Source: Arthrobacter sp. MMS18-M83
GTDB lineage: Bacteria; Actinomycetota; Actinomycetes; Actinomycetales; Micrococcaceae
Length of the DNA: 64,000 nt
Direction of reading: 5' to 3'
Assembly: GCF_026683955.1 (NCBI RefSeq)
Contig: NZ_CP113343.1
Span: forward strand, 3,782,001-3,846,000
Positions 1 to 8,156 of this stretch are shown piece by piece; the first letter of the stretch is position 1; each line of letters starts with the position of its first letter. The notes under the pieces are model-generated. The model searched no databases. It saw only the letters and a list, made by a program, of their open reading frames with translations, and was not told the origin of the DNA. The position numbers and the translations under genes were made by a program.

Positions 1-654
1 GGTTGTCGGAAGGTCGATTCCGGCGTAGAGGAAGGTCGCGTCCAGTCGGTCCGCGAACTGTTTAAGGGTGCTTGCGGCTTCGGCCCCGGCCTGCCTGTTC
101 GTCTTGAGGTTGTGCACTTCATCGACGATCACCAACGACGTGCCCAGAGTGCGCAGTATGGCTACGACCTGCTCGGCGAGCATCGGTGCGGTGGCCCTCT
201 GGAGCACGGGCAGTCCGAGCCACTGCGCGAAGGCCTGCATGAGCATTTTCGGCGTCGTGGCAGGCGGGACAACGGTGTAAACCACGGGCGCGAACTGTCG
301 GTCGTCCTCGCGTCCGAGTCGTTTGCGCTCTGATCTGTCGTGGCGTTTGCCTAGAAGCAGAGCCGACGTCGATTTCCCCATTCCTGCAGCGCCTGAGATG
401 GCGATGCCCCGCCTGGCGGTCGCCGTGCTGGCCGCGTTGCGGGCTATGGCGATTCGGGCTTGCCGGGAGAGTGCTTGTGTGTCTGTGGTTTCCAGGACAG
501 TGTCTGCTGCGAGCCATGCGAACCGGGTGCGGTCGTAGGCAGACTTCGCCTCAATGGAGAGTGCCTGCACTTCTGACAGCGTCAGACTCAGGGGCTCTTC
601 GGGTAAGTGCGCGACGAAATCTCGCCAGGCCGTCAGGCTGTCCGGGATGGCGAT
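1..654 (-). CDS. tnsC: TnsC/TniB-like AAA+ transposition ATPase (partial)
   Basis: This is the N-terminal ~218 residues of an AAA+ ATPase that would regulate target choice and activate the TnsB-type transposase encoded just upstream. A Walker A motif (GAAGMGKS, Lys about 94) and a Walker B motif (VIVDEVHN, Asp about 178) are visible. The gene lies immediately after tnsB in the same direction and continues beyond base 1. The start is unclear: no ATG, GTG or TTG lies near the tnsB stop. A good Shine-Dalgarno (GGAGGA, inside the tnsB end) sits 7-8 bases before an ATC at 654-652, and the first GTG is at 570. The residues between ATC and GTG look like real protein, so I place the start at the ATC, tentatively. 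Confidence 0.75.
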   Translation of the reverse strand, partial: MAIPDSLTAWRDFVAHLPEEPLSLTLSEVQALSIEAKSAYDRTRFAWLAADTVLETTDTQALSRQARIAIARNAASTATARRGIAISGAAGMGKSTSALLLGKRHDRSERKRLGREDDRQFAPVVYTVVPPATTPKMLMQAFAQWLGLPVLQRATAPMLAEQVVAILRTLGTSLVIVDEVHNLKTNRQAGAEAASTLKQFADRLDATFLYAGIDLPTT

Positions 655-657
655 GTC

Positions 658-2679
658 TCAGTCCTCCAGAAGATCGATGCGTCGTCCGTGGCGGCGCCGG
701 GGAAATTCGACGATGACTGGGTCCGGCGCCGGCGCCGGTGGCGTCGCGGCGGGTTCGGTGATCGGGTCCGGCCAGGCCTCCGGTTCCGGGACGGCCGACG
801 GTGTTGTGTGAGTGCGTTGTGTGGCTTGGCGCTCGGCGCGTCCCGTGGGGGCGGTCAGGATCCGGTTGATCTCGGCAAGAAGATCCCTGCCGGCGACCGT
901 CTCGCCTCGCCTGTCGATGGCCTTCTTCGCGGCGGCAAGGACATCGCGGGAAAAGGGTCCGACAAGGTGCGTGGACAGGGTCCACTTCGCCTCGATCCAC
1001 TGACCTTTCTTGTGGTCACGGACGTAGATCGACTGGAGTCTGTAAGGGTCATACCGAACTTCCCAGCGTCCGCTGGCCGGAGAAGGGAGCCCGGAAGGGA
1101 CACCACGGTACGGGTGAAAGCCCGGATTGTCGTAGTGGAGGCCGTGGAGGTTGATCCCGTAGGCCTGGATCGAACGCCATTCGACAGGCAGGAGCGCGAT
1201 GTAGTCGTCCCGGGTGAGTGCGACGGGGATCTGTGGCGCGACGCTGGCCAGGGCGGCAAAGGCCTCGTTCGGAGTGAGGTCCTTCTTCGGCATGGCGGGG
1301 TGCCGCAGTCCCTCGTGCGGACGGTTCTGCCAAACGGCCACGAGCCACCAGTCCAGCAGGTTCTGCACTTCGGCGAGGGTGAACCTCGCCTCGGCGGCGG
1401 GGTCCTTGCCCCGCCGGACCACGTTCGGTCCGGTGTAGCCGGCCAGATACTGGGTGAACCCTGTGTTGACGCCGGCAAAGAACCGCTCGATGTGGGGTTT
1501 GTCCGTGGGCGTCCGAGGGGCCGCTTTGGTGATGCTGATCTGCAGTCGCTCGCAAGCTGCCGTGAAGGTCGAGCCGACAAAGACCTTGCCGCGGTCGACC
1601 GTGATGGATTCGGGCACAATGACCGGCTTGGCGGCGATAGCCGAGCGCATATCCTCGTCGCGCGGAAGCATCCCGGGCGGGAGAACGGATCGTGAATAGC
1701 CTAACGATGCATCCCATCCGGGCTGCATCGGCAGGGGAGTCATGGCACGGGCAAGCAGCACAGCCGCGTCCACGGCTTTCGTAGCCACCGGCCGAAGGAT
1801 GGCCGCCAACGGGGTGCGCGTGGCGATGTCCAGTGCGACGGTCAGGTCCACGCGTCCGCTGCTGCCGTCCGGATAAACGACCATGAGGTCCATCGGCGTC
1901 GAGTCGATCTCCACGAGCTCTCCGGGGCGGGATGGGCTTTGGCGTCCCCAGGGCCTGTCCGGTCGGTTTCCTTGGGTCCGGCGCGTGGTCGCGTTTCCGA
2001 AGGGGTGCCTTGAACCCTCGATTTTCTTCAGAATGCGGTAGAGCGTTGCATCGGATGGCACGGCGAGATCCGACTTGGCTGCGGCCGCCCGGACCCGAGC
2101 AATGACGCGGGATCGCGTACCCGTGGAAGCATTCTTCTGCCCTGACACTTCAGCCTCGACCAGTGCAAGAACTCGGGAGTCGGTTCGCCCGGCCACGCTC
2201 ATCTGGCGGGTGGCTCTGCCGTCCGCGAGGCCCCCAATGCCATGCGCTCGGTATTCGGCGATATGGCGGAACATTGTCCGCTCAGTCATGACCATCCCAC
2301 GGGCAGCGAGTTCCGTCAGCTTGGCTTCGATCCGTACTTGCAAGGGGTTGGCGAGATCGTATTCGGGCTTCGGGTTCGTGCCGGGCAGTGAACCTGGCGG
2401 AATCCCGTGGAGCACTTCGTGGACGTGCCGGTGAAGGGCAAGGACACCCTCACGGGCGCCGGGGGAGAGCGTCTCCAGAGCAGCAGCATTCTCCAGCGAG
2501 GGGAGGGACGGGGGATCATCCGGCAAGTACGAATCGGCGATCAACAGATCGGCCACCGGAACTCGTCGGATGCGATTGGTAGCAAGATTCTTCAAGGCCA
2601 GCTCGGGCCCGTCCTGGGCTACAACCTGCCAGGATCCTCCGTCGAACTGGATGAAATCGAAAAGGCGGACGGACTTCAC
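658..2679 (-). CDS. tnsB: TnsB-like DDE transposase (Mu/TniA type)
   Basis: A 673-residue transposase that would join the 3' ends of a Tn7-like element to target DNA. The integrase core shows the DDE triad: Asp259 (VEIDSTPMD), Asp362 (TVDRG) and Glu398 (HIERFF), with 35 residues between the last two. Helix-turn-helix-type DNA-binding regions precede the core and a Mu-type beta-barrel segment follows it. I chose the GTG at 2679 because it overlaps the stop of the upstream tnsA reading frame by four bases (GTGA), the usual coupling in tnsABC operons. A longer in-frame start at 3021 would lie inside tnsA and give residues unlike the family. The residues needed for activity look intact, in contrast to the frameshifted tnsA. 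Confidence 0.85.
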   Translation of the reverse strand: MKSVRLFDFIQFDGGSWQVVAQDGPELALKNLATNRIRRVPVADLLIADSYLPDDPPSLPSLENAAALETLSPGAREGVLALHRHVHEVLHGIPPGSLPGTNPKPEYDLANPLQVRIEAKLTELAARGMVMTERTMFRHIAEYRAHGIGGLADGRATRQMSVAGRTDSRVLALVEAEVSGQKNASTGTRSRVIARVRAAAAKSDLAVPSDATLYRILKKIEGSRHPFGNATTRRTQGNRPDRPWGRQSPSRPGELVEIDSTPMDLMVVYPDGSSGRVDLTVALDIATRTPLAAILRPVATKAVDAAVLLARAMTPLPMQPGWDASLGYSRSVLPPGMLPRDEDMRSAIAAKPVIVPESITVDRGKVFVGSTFTAACERLQISITKAAPRTPTDKPHIERFFAGVNTGFTQYLAGYTGPNVVRRGKDPAAEARFTLAEVQNLLDWWLVAVWQNRPHEGLRHPAMPKKDLTPNEAFAALASVAPQIPVALTRDDYIALLPVEWRSIQAYGINLHGLHYDNPGFHPYRGVPSGLPSPASGRWEVRYDPYRLQSIYVRDHKKGQWIEAKWTLSTHLVGPFSRDVLAAAKKAIDRRGETVAGRDLLAEINRILTAPTGRAERQATQRTHTTPSAVPEPEAWPDPITEPAATPPAPAPDPVIVEFPRRRHGRRIDLLED

Positions 2680-3474
2680 GACGCAACCGCCAGTCTCGGC
2701 ATCGGCGACTTTTCGCGGGCCGGCGCTATCCAAGTCTCCATCGACAAATGCTCGTCCAGGCCGACTTGGAGGACGCCAATGAAGGCCAGATGCAGCAGAT
2801 GGGCCTGAACAGTGGAAGGTTCGAGCCGCAGCATTCGCGAAGCGCGCCGCACGCCAGCGGACACAGAGATACCCGAACCGACTGCTTCGATGATCGCGGG
2901 CACGATCGTGCTGGCCGGAGCGTATCTGTGAAGACGGTATCCAGAGAGCCACCGAAGATTCGAAGCCGCCGGCTCTGCCATCCCGGAGAACACCTCGTAC
3001 TCCCAGCCAGCCTGCTGGCACAACTCCCGGGTCAAGGAAAACTGACGTTCCTCGCCCGCCAGAAGGTCCGGGTGCCGCACATCCACGACTCGTCCGCCGC
3101 CCTCACGAAGTCGCAAAAAGAAGTCCGGCACATGGCCACGGGCGCCATCAGTCCCTTTAGGCCATAGCACCGCAAACGGCGGACGCGATGCCGACAACGT
3201 CCCTGTCATAGTCGGCAAGCATCAGGAAATCCCGCTCCAGCAGACTCTCAAAGCCCACATGCGAGCACATCGTGCTGGACCACCACGAACCCTCGTAATT
3301 CCGCTTGCCAGGCCAGGAATAGAAGGAACGGACCGGCCGCGAACATTCCAAGCGCAGCGATGTCCAAGCCGACACCACCGGCTCATCCAGCATCCGTCCA
3401 TCCAACCGTGCGAGAATCCGAGCCGAGTCAGTCACATTCGCCGGCAGGGACCTCAAAGCCTCACATTCAGCCAC
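2676..3474 (-). pseudogene. tnsA: TnsA-like endonuclease, frameshifted
   Basis: TnsA cuts the 5' ends of Tn7-like elements and works together with TnsB. Here its sequence is split over two frames. The first frame (3474 to about 3178) carries the conserved start, ending in an ER-x3-ML-x-DYD-x2-VVGIAS stretch. The second frame (about 3177 to 2676) resumes at PFAVLW and carries the nuclease core (VPDFF, VVDVR) and the TnsC-interacting tail. The two join naturally if one base is restored near 3170-3180, giving a protein of about 265 residues, normal for the actinobacterial family. The last core residue is Arg rather than the usual Lys. This could be a real lesion, a sequencing error or, less likely, programmed frameshifting. 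Confidence 0.75.
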
Positions 3475-3558
3475 GCTGACAACTTAACTGAGAATCGCCT
3501 GAAATCCGTTAACTGACACGTTGAATGCGAAAACTGACATCTGGAATGAGAACGGACA
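3474..3558 (-). repeat. Transposon end with TnsB-type binding repeats
   Basis: Read on the minus strand, the segment holds five copies of an octamer close to TGTCAGTT: at 3558-3551 (TGTCCGTT), 3539-3532, 3518-3511, 3494-3487 (TCTCAGTT) and 3481-3474 (TGTCAGCG). Spacing is 19, 21, 24 and 13 bases. Ends of Tn7-like elements carry such arrays of TnsB sites and begin with TGT, so the tip is probably at about 3558. The opposite end lies outside the window, so the target duplication cannot be checked. Confidence 0.6.
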
Positions 3559-3616
3559 AACGCCGCCAGTGCCGTCTCCTCAGGCGAAATTCGGAAGGCC
3601 GATAATGGACGTTTCG

Positions 3617-4651
3617 TCAATCCGACGTTCCGAGCCCCCGCGTCCGGTATGCCGTGTTCTTGTCCATGTTCCAGCCAGCGAGCATTCCATAGCTGAGGAG
3701 TTGATCGCTGAGTTTGGCTAGGCGGTAGCCGGGGTCTGCCTCCAGGGCGAGTTCCATGTATTGGTGGGCTTTGCTTCCCCGGCCCTCCCACCAGTTGATG
3801 TAGCCGATGGCAGTAAGAAGAGGCGCCGAGTGCTTTGTGCTGCTCAGCGTGTAGGCGTGGAGCAGGATTTGCTGCGCCCATTCGACGCGGGCCCACTGCG
3901 GCTTCCCAGGAGTTTGGGCCAGAAGGATCTTTTCCATGGGGCCGTCGACGCCGGGGATGTCCGCCATGAGTTGGTCGCGGATGGCTGCGAACTGGAAGTT
4001 TGCGATCAAAGCCATGGTCTGATCATCGGTCGGGTAGGTTTTGGTCTCGAGGATCCCAGACCAGAGCGTTCTCGCCTTTTCGATCGCGCTGTGGTCATGG
4101 CATTGTCCGATTGATTTGACGCGTTCCTCGACGGCATCAAACGTGGCCTTCTTATTTGACGGCGGCAGACTGATTCGGCCGGTTCGTGCGACCGAGCTCC
4201 CGCGGTACACGAGTTCGGCGTTGATTTCACTGGAGTCAATCATCGATAGGGGTAGCGCGCAGTTGAGGTTGGGGTCGTCGTCGTACGGCGAGACTGTCTC
4301 GTCGTCGACGAGTAGGCCGTCCCGGATGGTGATGTGTCGCGCGGCCAGCGCCCCGGTGAGGGCGGCGATGACTGAAGCATACGGTTTGTCCTGGCTGGCG
4401 GTTGGACTGGTTGAGGTGTAGACGGCAAACAGGGCGCTGGTGGCGTTCGTGTCGTTCGCTAGGTAGCCGGCGACTGTTCGCGCATAGGCGCTTTCCGCGC
4501 CGTCGTGCTTGGGGAGATCCACGCGGAGAGTGACGCCGATGTGGTTGGTGTCCAGGGTGATGCACACGAGGCTTTCCTGCGGCCAGAAGCCGAGGGTGTG
4601 GCCGATGAAGCTGAGGACATCGGCAGGGGTTTTGATGGTGAGCGTTTCCAT
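3617..4651 (-). CDS. DUF4192 domain protein
   Basis: A 344-residue protein of the actinobacterial DUF4192 family. It has the family's typical opening (TPADVLSFIGHTLGFWPQES, then LVCITL, residues 8-34) and a C-terminal region rich in short helices that resembles tetratricopeptide-like repeats (about 260-330). The function is unknown; relatives are cytoplasmic and appear both on chromosomes and on mobile elements. The start follows a GAAGAAAGA ribosome site. The gene sits directly outside the transposon end, with only 58 bases between the presumed tip and its stop codon, so it is either the insertion neighbour or cargo of another element. Confidence 0.75.
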   Translation of the reverse strand: METLTIKTPADVLSFIGHTLGFWPQESLVCITLDTNHIGVTLRVDLPKHDGAESAYARTVAGYLANDTNATSALFAVYTSTSPTASQDKPYASVIAALTGALAARHITIRDGLLVDDETVSPYDDDPNLNCALPLSMIDSSEINAELVYRGSSVARTGRISLPPSNKKATFDAVEERVKSIGQCHDHSAIEKARTLWSGILETKTYPTDDQTMALIANFQFAAIRDQLMADIPGVDGPMEKILLAQTPGKPQWARVEWAQQILLHAYTLSSTKHSAPLLTAIGYINWWEGRGSKAHQYMELALEADPGYRLAKLSDQLLSYGMLAGWNMDKNTAYRTRGLGTSD

Positions 4652-4971
4652 GATCTTTCTTCTTCAGAGGCGGCGTCGGCCGTGGGCGTTAGTTTTCGGC
4701 GTCGTTCTGATAGAGGATTCAGTGCTGGGCATGAGGGGCCGGAGTGCAACTTGGGGAACCGGGAACGATCCAAAAGTTCGCGAGGAAATAAGCGGAGCGC
4801 CGAGCGAAGTTTTGGATTGAGGTCGGCGCAAGGCGCCCCGGTTGCGCGGAGGACCCGCCCAGCGATGATCGAGCATCAGAACGACAAACAGCGAAGATTC
4901 TTTTGCCTCTTCATGGCTGGGTTGTTGCGGCGCGGCATGACCCGGGGCGTCTTGTTACTTCGACGCGGAAT
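4652..4971. other. Intergenic region with imperfect hairpin
   Basis: No convincing gene is present. An inverted repeat at 4768-4781 and 4804-4817 (ATCCAAAA pairing with TTTTGGAT, then a mismatch and five more pairs) closes a 22-base loop. It lies downstream of the minus-strand membrane protein gene and upstream of the DUF4192 gene. It may act as a weak terminator, although no T-run follows it on either strand. Confidence 0.4.
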
Positions 4972-5976
4972 CTATGTTGTGAGCCGTGCGCCGGAGCGTC
5001 TCTCGAGGGAGAATTCGGCGCGTTCGACGATGGAGCGGTCGTGTGCGTCGAGGTGCGCGCTGGTCGCGAGGCTGGCCATTTCGCAGTCGCGGATTTCGAC
5101 CAGACGGCGATGGAGTTGTGTTTCGGCGTGCGGGCTGAGGATGATGAGCGCGCTGGCCCGTCGCTTCTCGAGGATCAAGTCGTGGTGGGTGAAAGCCACA
5201 CGGTTCCAGATCGGCCTGATTTCCAGGAGCAGGAGCCGGACATGGAGTAGGAATCTGCCGTGTTTGAGGTGGCCTGCGAGCCGGGGGAGAAGCAGCCCGA
5301 TGCTGACAAGTAGAACCGCGAACGTTTCGCCCACCCAGTAGAGGACGGTCAGAACGGCCGCAGATGGGCTGGCAGCGCCGTCGATCTTCGTGACGACTCC
5401 ATAGACCAGACGGTCGACGAGGACCAAAGCAAAGAGGATGCATCCGATGGCGATGAGGACGAATGCAGATCGGAATGCTGGCGCCCGCATGCTTGGGAGA
5501 TTGTCATGGCAAACCCGTGCGATATCGAGGCAGATCCACATGATGAACGCGGACCCGCTCCAGAGGAACACGGCCATCCCTGGTTGGTCGCCGTAGGTCA
5601 GAGGCAAGTTGGAATCAGTGGCATCGGCGCGGCTCGTGAGAAATCCTGCTGTCACTGCCGAGCAGACGGTGACCGCAGCCCACCTGCCGAAGCTGAGTCG
5701 GTGACGTCGTGCTTCAATGCCTTCAACTGCCGCTAGCAGGATGGCCGTCCGGAATTGCCAGAATCCCAGGAGCAGAGACAAAAGAGTGACCAGACCGACG
5801 TGGTTCTGGCCGCCGAGCAATGGATCGACCGCGTAGTAGACCGCCGGGACGTACAGGGTGCAGGCGATTGCAGCGAGGATAGTCGCGCGGAAGACGCTCC
5901 CGCGGTGTGGATCGAGCGCGGCGGGCAGCCGGAGGATGGTCAATACCCAGAGAGTGGCTGCCGGGACGTACTCCAT
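4972..5976 (-). CDS. Multi-span membrane protein, MAB_1171c/DUF6545-like
   Basis: A 334-residue integral membrane protein with about seven hydrophobic segments (for example residues 29-50, 62-82, 95-112, 136-155, 170-190 and 208-232), followed by a soluble C-terminal region of about 90 residues. The layout and the C-terminal motif (RLLLLEIRPIWNRV) match the MAB_1171c family of putative actinobacterial transporters, whose substrate is not known. The gene overlaps the upstream ImmA/IrrE gene by one base (TGATG), so the two are translationally coupled. Pairing of this membrane family with an ImmA-type peptidase is recurrent in actinobacteria and suggests a shared sensing or signalling role. Confidence 0.7.
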   Translation of the reverse strand: MEYVPAATLWVLTILRLPAALDPHRGSVFRATILAAIACTLYVPAVYYAVDPLLGGQNHVGLVTLLSLLLGFWQFRTAILLAAVEGIEARRHRLSFGRWAAVTVCSAVTAGFLTSRADATDSNLPLTYGDQPGMAVFLWSGSAFIMWICLDIARVCHDNLPSMRAPAFRSAFVLIAIGCILFALVLVDRLVYGVVTKIDGAASPSAAVLTVLYWVGETFAVLLVSIGLLLPRLAGHLKHGRFLLHVRLLLLEIRPIWNRVAFTHHDLILEKRRASALIILSPHAETQLHRRLVEIRDCEMASLATSAHLDAHDRSIVERAEFSLERRSGARLTT

Positions 5977-6461
5977 CAGCCGAACACTTTGCGGAACGCC
6001 AACGGCTCCGACTGGGCGCCGGCGTCGCTGTTGATGATGCGTGTTGCGAGCTGATCGGCGAGGGCTTCGGCGGCGAGCTCTGCGTCGTCCGTGTAACTGC
6101 TGCGGGCGAGGGTGCGCAGCACCTGTGCGGGGTCGAGGTCGGGGAGGAGGCTTTTGACGAGCGCGCTGTTTTGGCTATCAAGATCGTGTTCGAGGATCAT
6201 GTGGCTGAATTCGTGGAGGATGATCTGTTGCCGGTGCCAGTCTGATTTGGTCGGTGCGTGGAGGACGATGTCTTGGTCCTCGCAGATGAGCCAGACTCCG
6301 CACAGTTTTTCTTTAGCTAGCTCGGGAAGTTCCGTTACCGTGATGGTTCTTCCGCGTTTTCGCTCGAGTTTCTTGTGGATGAGCTCAAGCGTGGCGTCAT
6401 CGGGCAAGCTGAACGCATGTTCTGCTTTCCGCGCTATTTTGCGGGCTTCACGGTAGTTCAT
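5976..6461 (-). CDS. ImmA/IrrE-type zinc metallopeptidase
   Basis: A 161-residue single-domain protein with the zinc-binding HExxH motif at His83-Glu84-x2-His87 (ILHEFSHMILEHD). ImmA/IrrE peptidases cut or inactivate HTH repressors in response to stress or to mobile-element signals. This one lacks a fused HTH domain and no HTH gene stands next to it, so its target is open. The start overlaps the end of the MpaB-type oxygenase gene by 14 bases, and its stop overlaps the start of the membrane protein gene, giving a tight three-gene unit read from 7419 to 4972. Confidence 0.8.
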   Translation of the reverse strand: MNYREARKIARKAEHAFSLPDDATLELIHKKLERKRGRTITVTELPELAKEKLCGVWLICEDQDIVLHAPTKSDWHRQQIILHEFSHMILEHDLDSQNSALVKSLLPDLDPAQVLRTLARSSYTDDAELAAEALADQLATRIINSDAGAQSEPLAFRKVFG

Positions 6462-7419
6462 TGCCGGACGGGACAGGGGAGGACGGAACGTTGACCGGGC
6501 CGATCTGGTCCAGTGTGTACCCGCTGGGGTACAGGGTCGAGCCGGCGTGCCCAGGGGTGAAATGTGGTTTGGTTTTCAGCGGACGACTGCGGTGGATCGC
6601 GTTGCGTGCGGCGAGTCCGGTTTTGAGGGCTGTTCGGGAGATCCGGCCCGCTCGGGGGAAGCCGAGCGCGTCGGTGAGGCGGTCGTCGTCGAGCATCGTG
6701 CTGATGAGCTGTTTCGCCAGGGGGCGCAGGGGCGCTGGTAGTCGGCTCTGGAAAACTCGGACCGTGCTATCCATGAGAAGTTGGCCTTCGGCCGACGGAG
6801 CGACGTGGGTGGCCTCGTAATGGTCGAAGAAATCCTCGGCTTCCGCGTAGGAGGCGGGCATGCCGATGATATTCATGCGGGTGCCCAGTTCGGTGAAGAA
6901 GCGTGAGGCTGCCGCCAGCTCTGCTGGTGTGGGTTGGCGCCAGGCATGTTTTTGGTTCCATCGGATCGGTACGACCAGCAGCGTGAGGAGGACGTAGAGG
7001 AAGTCGTCCTTGCTTCCGGGTACCTTGCGGTGCACGCGGTTGAGCAACTCGACCATGGTGCGGCCGCGGTCGCTGTCCAGCCCGCCGGAGATGAGCTCAT
7101 AGATGACGATGGCCGTGTCGTACGAGCGCTTCATGGGGCGCTGCTGGATTTCGGCGTTTGCGTGAAGGGTCGCTGCGATGCTTGGGATGGCGAAGTTGCG
7201 GTAGTACGCGAGGAAGAACCCGAGCTCCATGTCCGCAGCGAGATCGAAGAGCACCATCTGGCGGAATGTGGCCTCCCAGTCATCCGGCGATGCGGTTTCC
7301 TGGCGGTGGAGGCTCGCACTGAGGGTGGCGTTGATGTTCAAGGTTCCCCCGTTCGCCGTGCTGAAATGTCCGCGCTGAATGTGGGGCTCGCAGCCCCCAG
7401 TCCGGCTGACTTCTTCCAT
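6448..7419 (-). CDS. MpaB/DUF2236-family oxygenase-like protein
   Basis: A protein of up to 323 residues from the DUF2236 family, which includes the latex-clearing heme oxygenase Lcp and fungal MpaB. The family-type segment ELGFFLAYYRNFAIPSIA is at about residues 62-79, and helices rich in Arg, His and Tyr follow. Family members are b-type heme proteins acting on unsaturated lipids or polyprenes, but the substrate here cannot be read from sequence. The ATG at 7419 has a poor ribosome site; an in-frame TTG at 7341 after a G-rich stretch is an alternative. The gene leads a coupled operon with ImmA and the membrane protein. Confidence 0.65.
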   Translation of the reverse strand: MEEVSRTGGCEPHIQRGHFSTANGGTLNINATLSASLHRQETASPDDWEATFRQMVLFDLAADMELGFFLAYYRNFAIPSIAATLHANAEIQQRPMKRSYDTAIVIYELISGGLDSDRGRTMVELLNRVHRKVPGSKDDFLYVLLTLLVVPIRWNQKHAWRQPTPAELAAASRFFTELGTRMNIIGMPASYAEAEDFFDHYEATHVAPSAEGQLLMDSTVRVFQSRLPAPLRPLAKQLISTMLDDDRLTDALGFPRAGRISRTALKTGLAARNAIHRSRPLKTKPHFTPGHAGSTLYPSGYTLDQIGPVNVPSSPVPSGNELP

Positions 7420-7454
7420 GGTAGGACCGTTGCGATCAAGTGGCTAGTTAACCT

Positions 7455-7468
7455 GTAGACGGGTCTAC
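7455..7468. promoter_or_regulatory. Palindrome upstream of the MpaB-type operon
   Basis: GTAGAC-GG-GTCTAC is a perfect 14-base palindrome placed 36 bases before the start at 7419. It overlaps the stop codon of the SRPBCC gene. Its size suits a TetR- or LysR-type operator; no candidate regulator gene is adjacent. Confidence 0.35.
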
Positions 7469-7986
7469 TTTGGTTGTTTGGCGGTGCCCTCGGCCAAGGC
7501 TCGTCGGAGGCCTGTTTCACCCCGGCGCATCATTAGGGTGTGGGCTGCGGTGAAGGCCCGAGCTGCGATCGGTGTAAGGACGTTCATCCAACGTTGAGTG
7601 GGTCGAATCCGCCATTCGATGTCCATACGGGTGGCTGAGCCATGTGCTTCTGGACTGAGGGTGACCTTGCCGTTGCCTTCGAGATGGCCGCCGGCGTCGA
7701 ACTCAATTTCCTTTGGGGTGACGACCATTGTTGGGTGGATGCTGATCGTGAGGGTGTAGCCCAGGACAGCTTTGAAATTGAGATACGAAGTGGTGGCCTT
7801 CAGGATGTCCTCTTGGGAGTTGCTCTCCGGCTCGGTGCGGACGAGCGGTGCGGCAAAACTGCAGTCTGGCCACCAGTTGGGCCAGCTCATATTGACGTCG
7901 GCGATGATCGCCCACACTTCTTCCGGGGTGGCGGGGAGGTGCCATGTGGAGCTGAGGTCGAAAAGGCGTGGAGTCATGGGTGACAT
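7465..7986 (-). CDS. SRPBCC-superfamily (polyketide cyclase/START-like) protein
   Basis: A 173-residue protein with the helix-grip fold pattern: an opening beta strand with STWHLPATPEEVWAIIADVN (about residues 12-31), a central sheet, and a long C-terminal helix (about 130-160) with MMRRGETGLRR. Such proteins bind hydrophobic ligands in a closed cavity; some act as cyclases, others as lipid carriers. The ATG at 7986 and one at 7977 are both possible. The gene runs ahead of the MpaB-type oxygenase gene in the same direction (45 bases apart), so it may bind the same hydrophobic substrate. It is divergent from the large nuclease-like gene. Confidence 0.75.
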   Translation of the reverse strand: MSPMTPRLFDLSSTWHLPATPEEVWAIIADVNMSWPNWWPDCSFAAPLVRTEPESNSQEDILKATTSYLNFKAVLGYTLTISIHPTMVVTPKEIEFDAGGHLEGNGKVTLSPEAHGSATRMDIEWRIRPTQRWMNVLTPIAARAFTAAHTLMMRRGETGLRRALAEGTAKQPK

Positions 7987-8156
7987 TTTGGCACGATGCG
8001 CAATTCAAGCTCAGAAAGGTTCGTCCCCGTCCACTCCTCAAACTTGAACAGAAATGGTCGTGGTTAGAACACTGGGGCTGGGCGCCGCTATGGCTTATCG
8101 TTCAAGTGGCCAAACTCGCCTGTTGTTTTAGGGCCGGACATGCTGAACTAGTCCCC

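Noticed and set aside
7968..8156. A 63-residue N-terminal extension of the large nuclease-like protein
   Set aside because: It would overlap the divergent SRPBCC start, is rich in Trp and Lys without pattern, and the family-like sequence begins at the later ATG.
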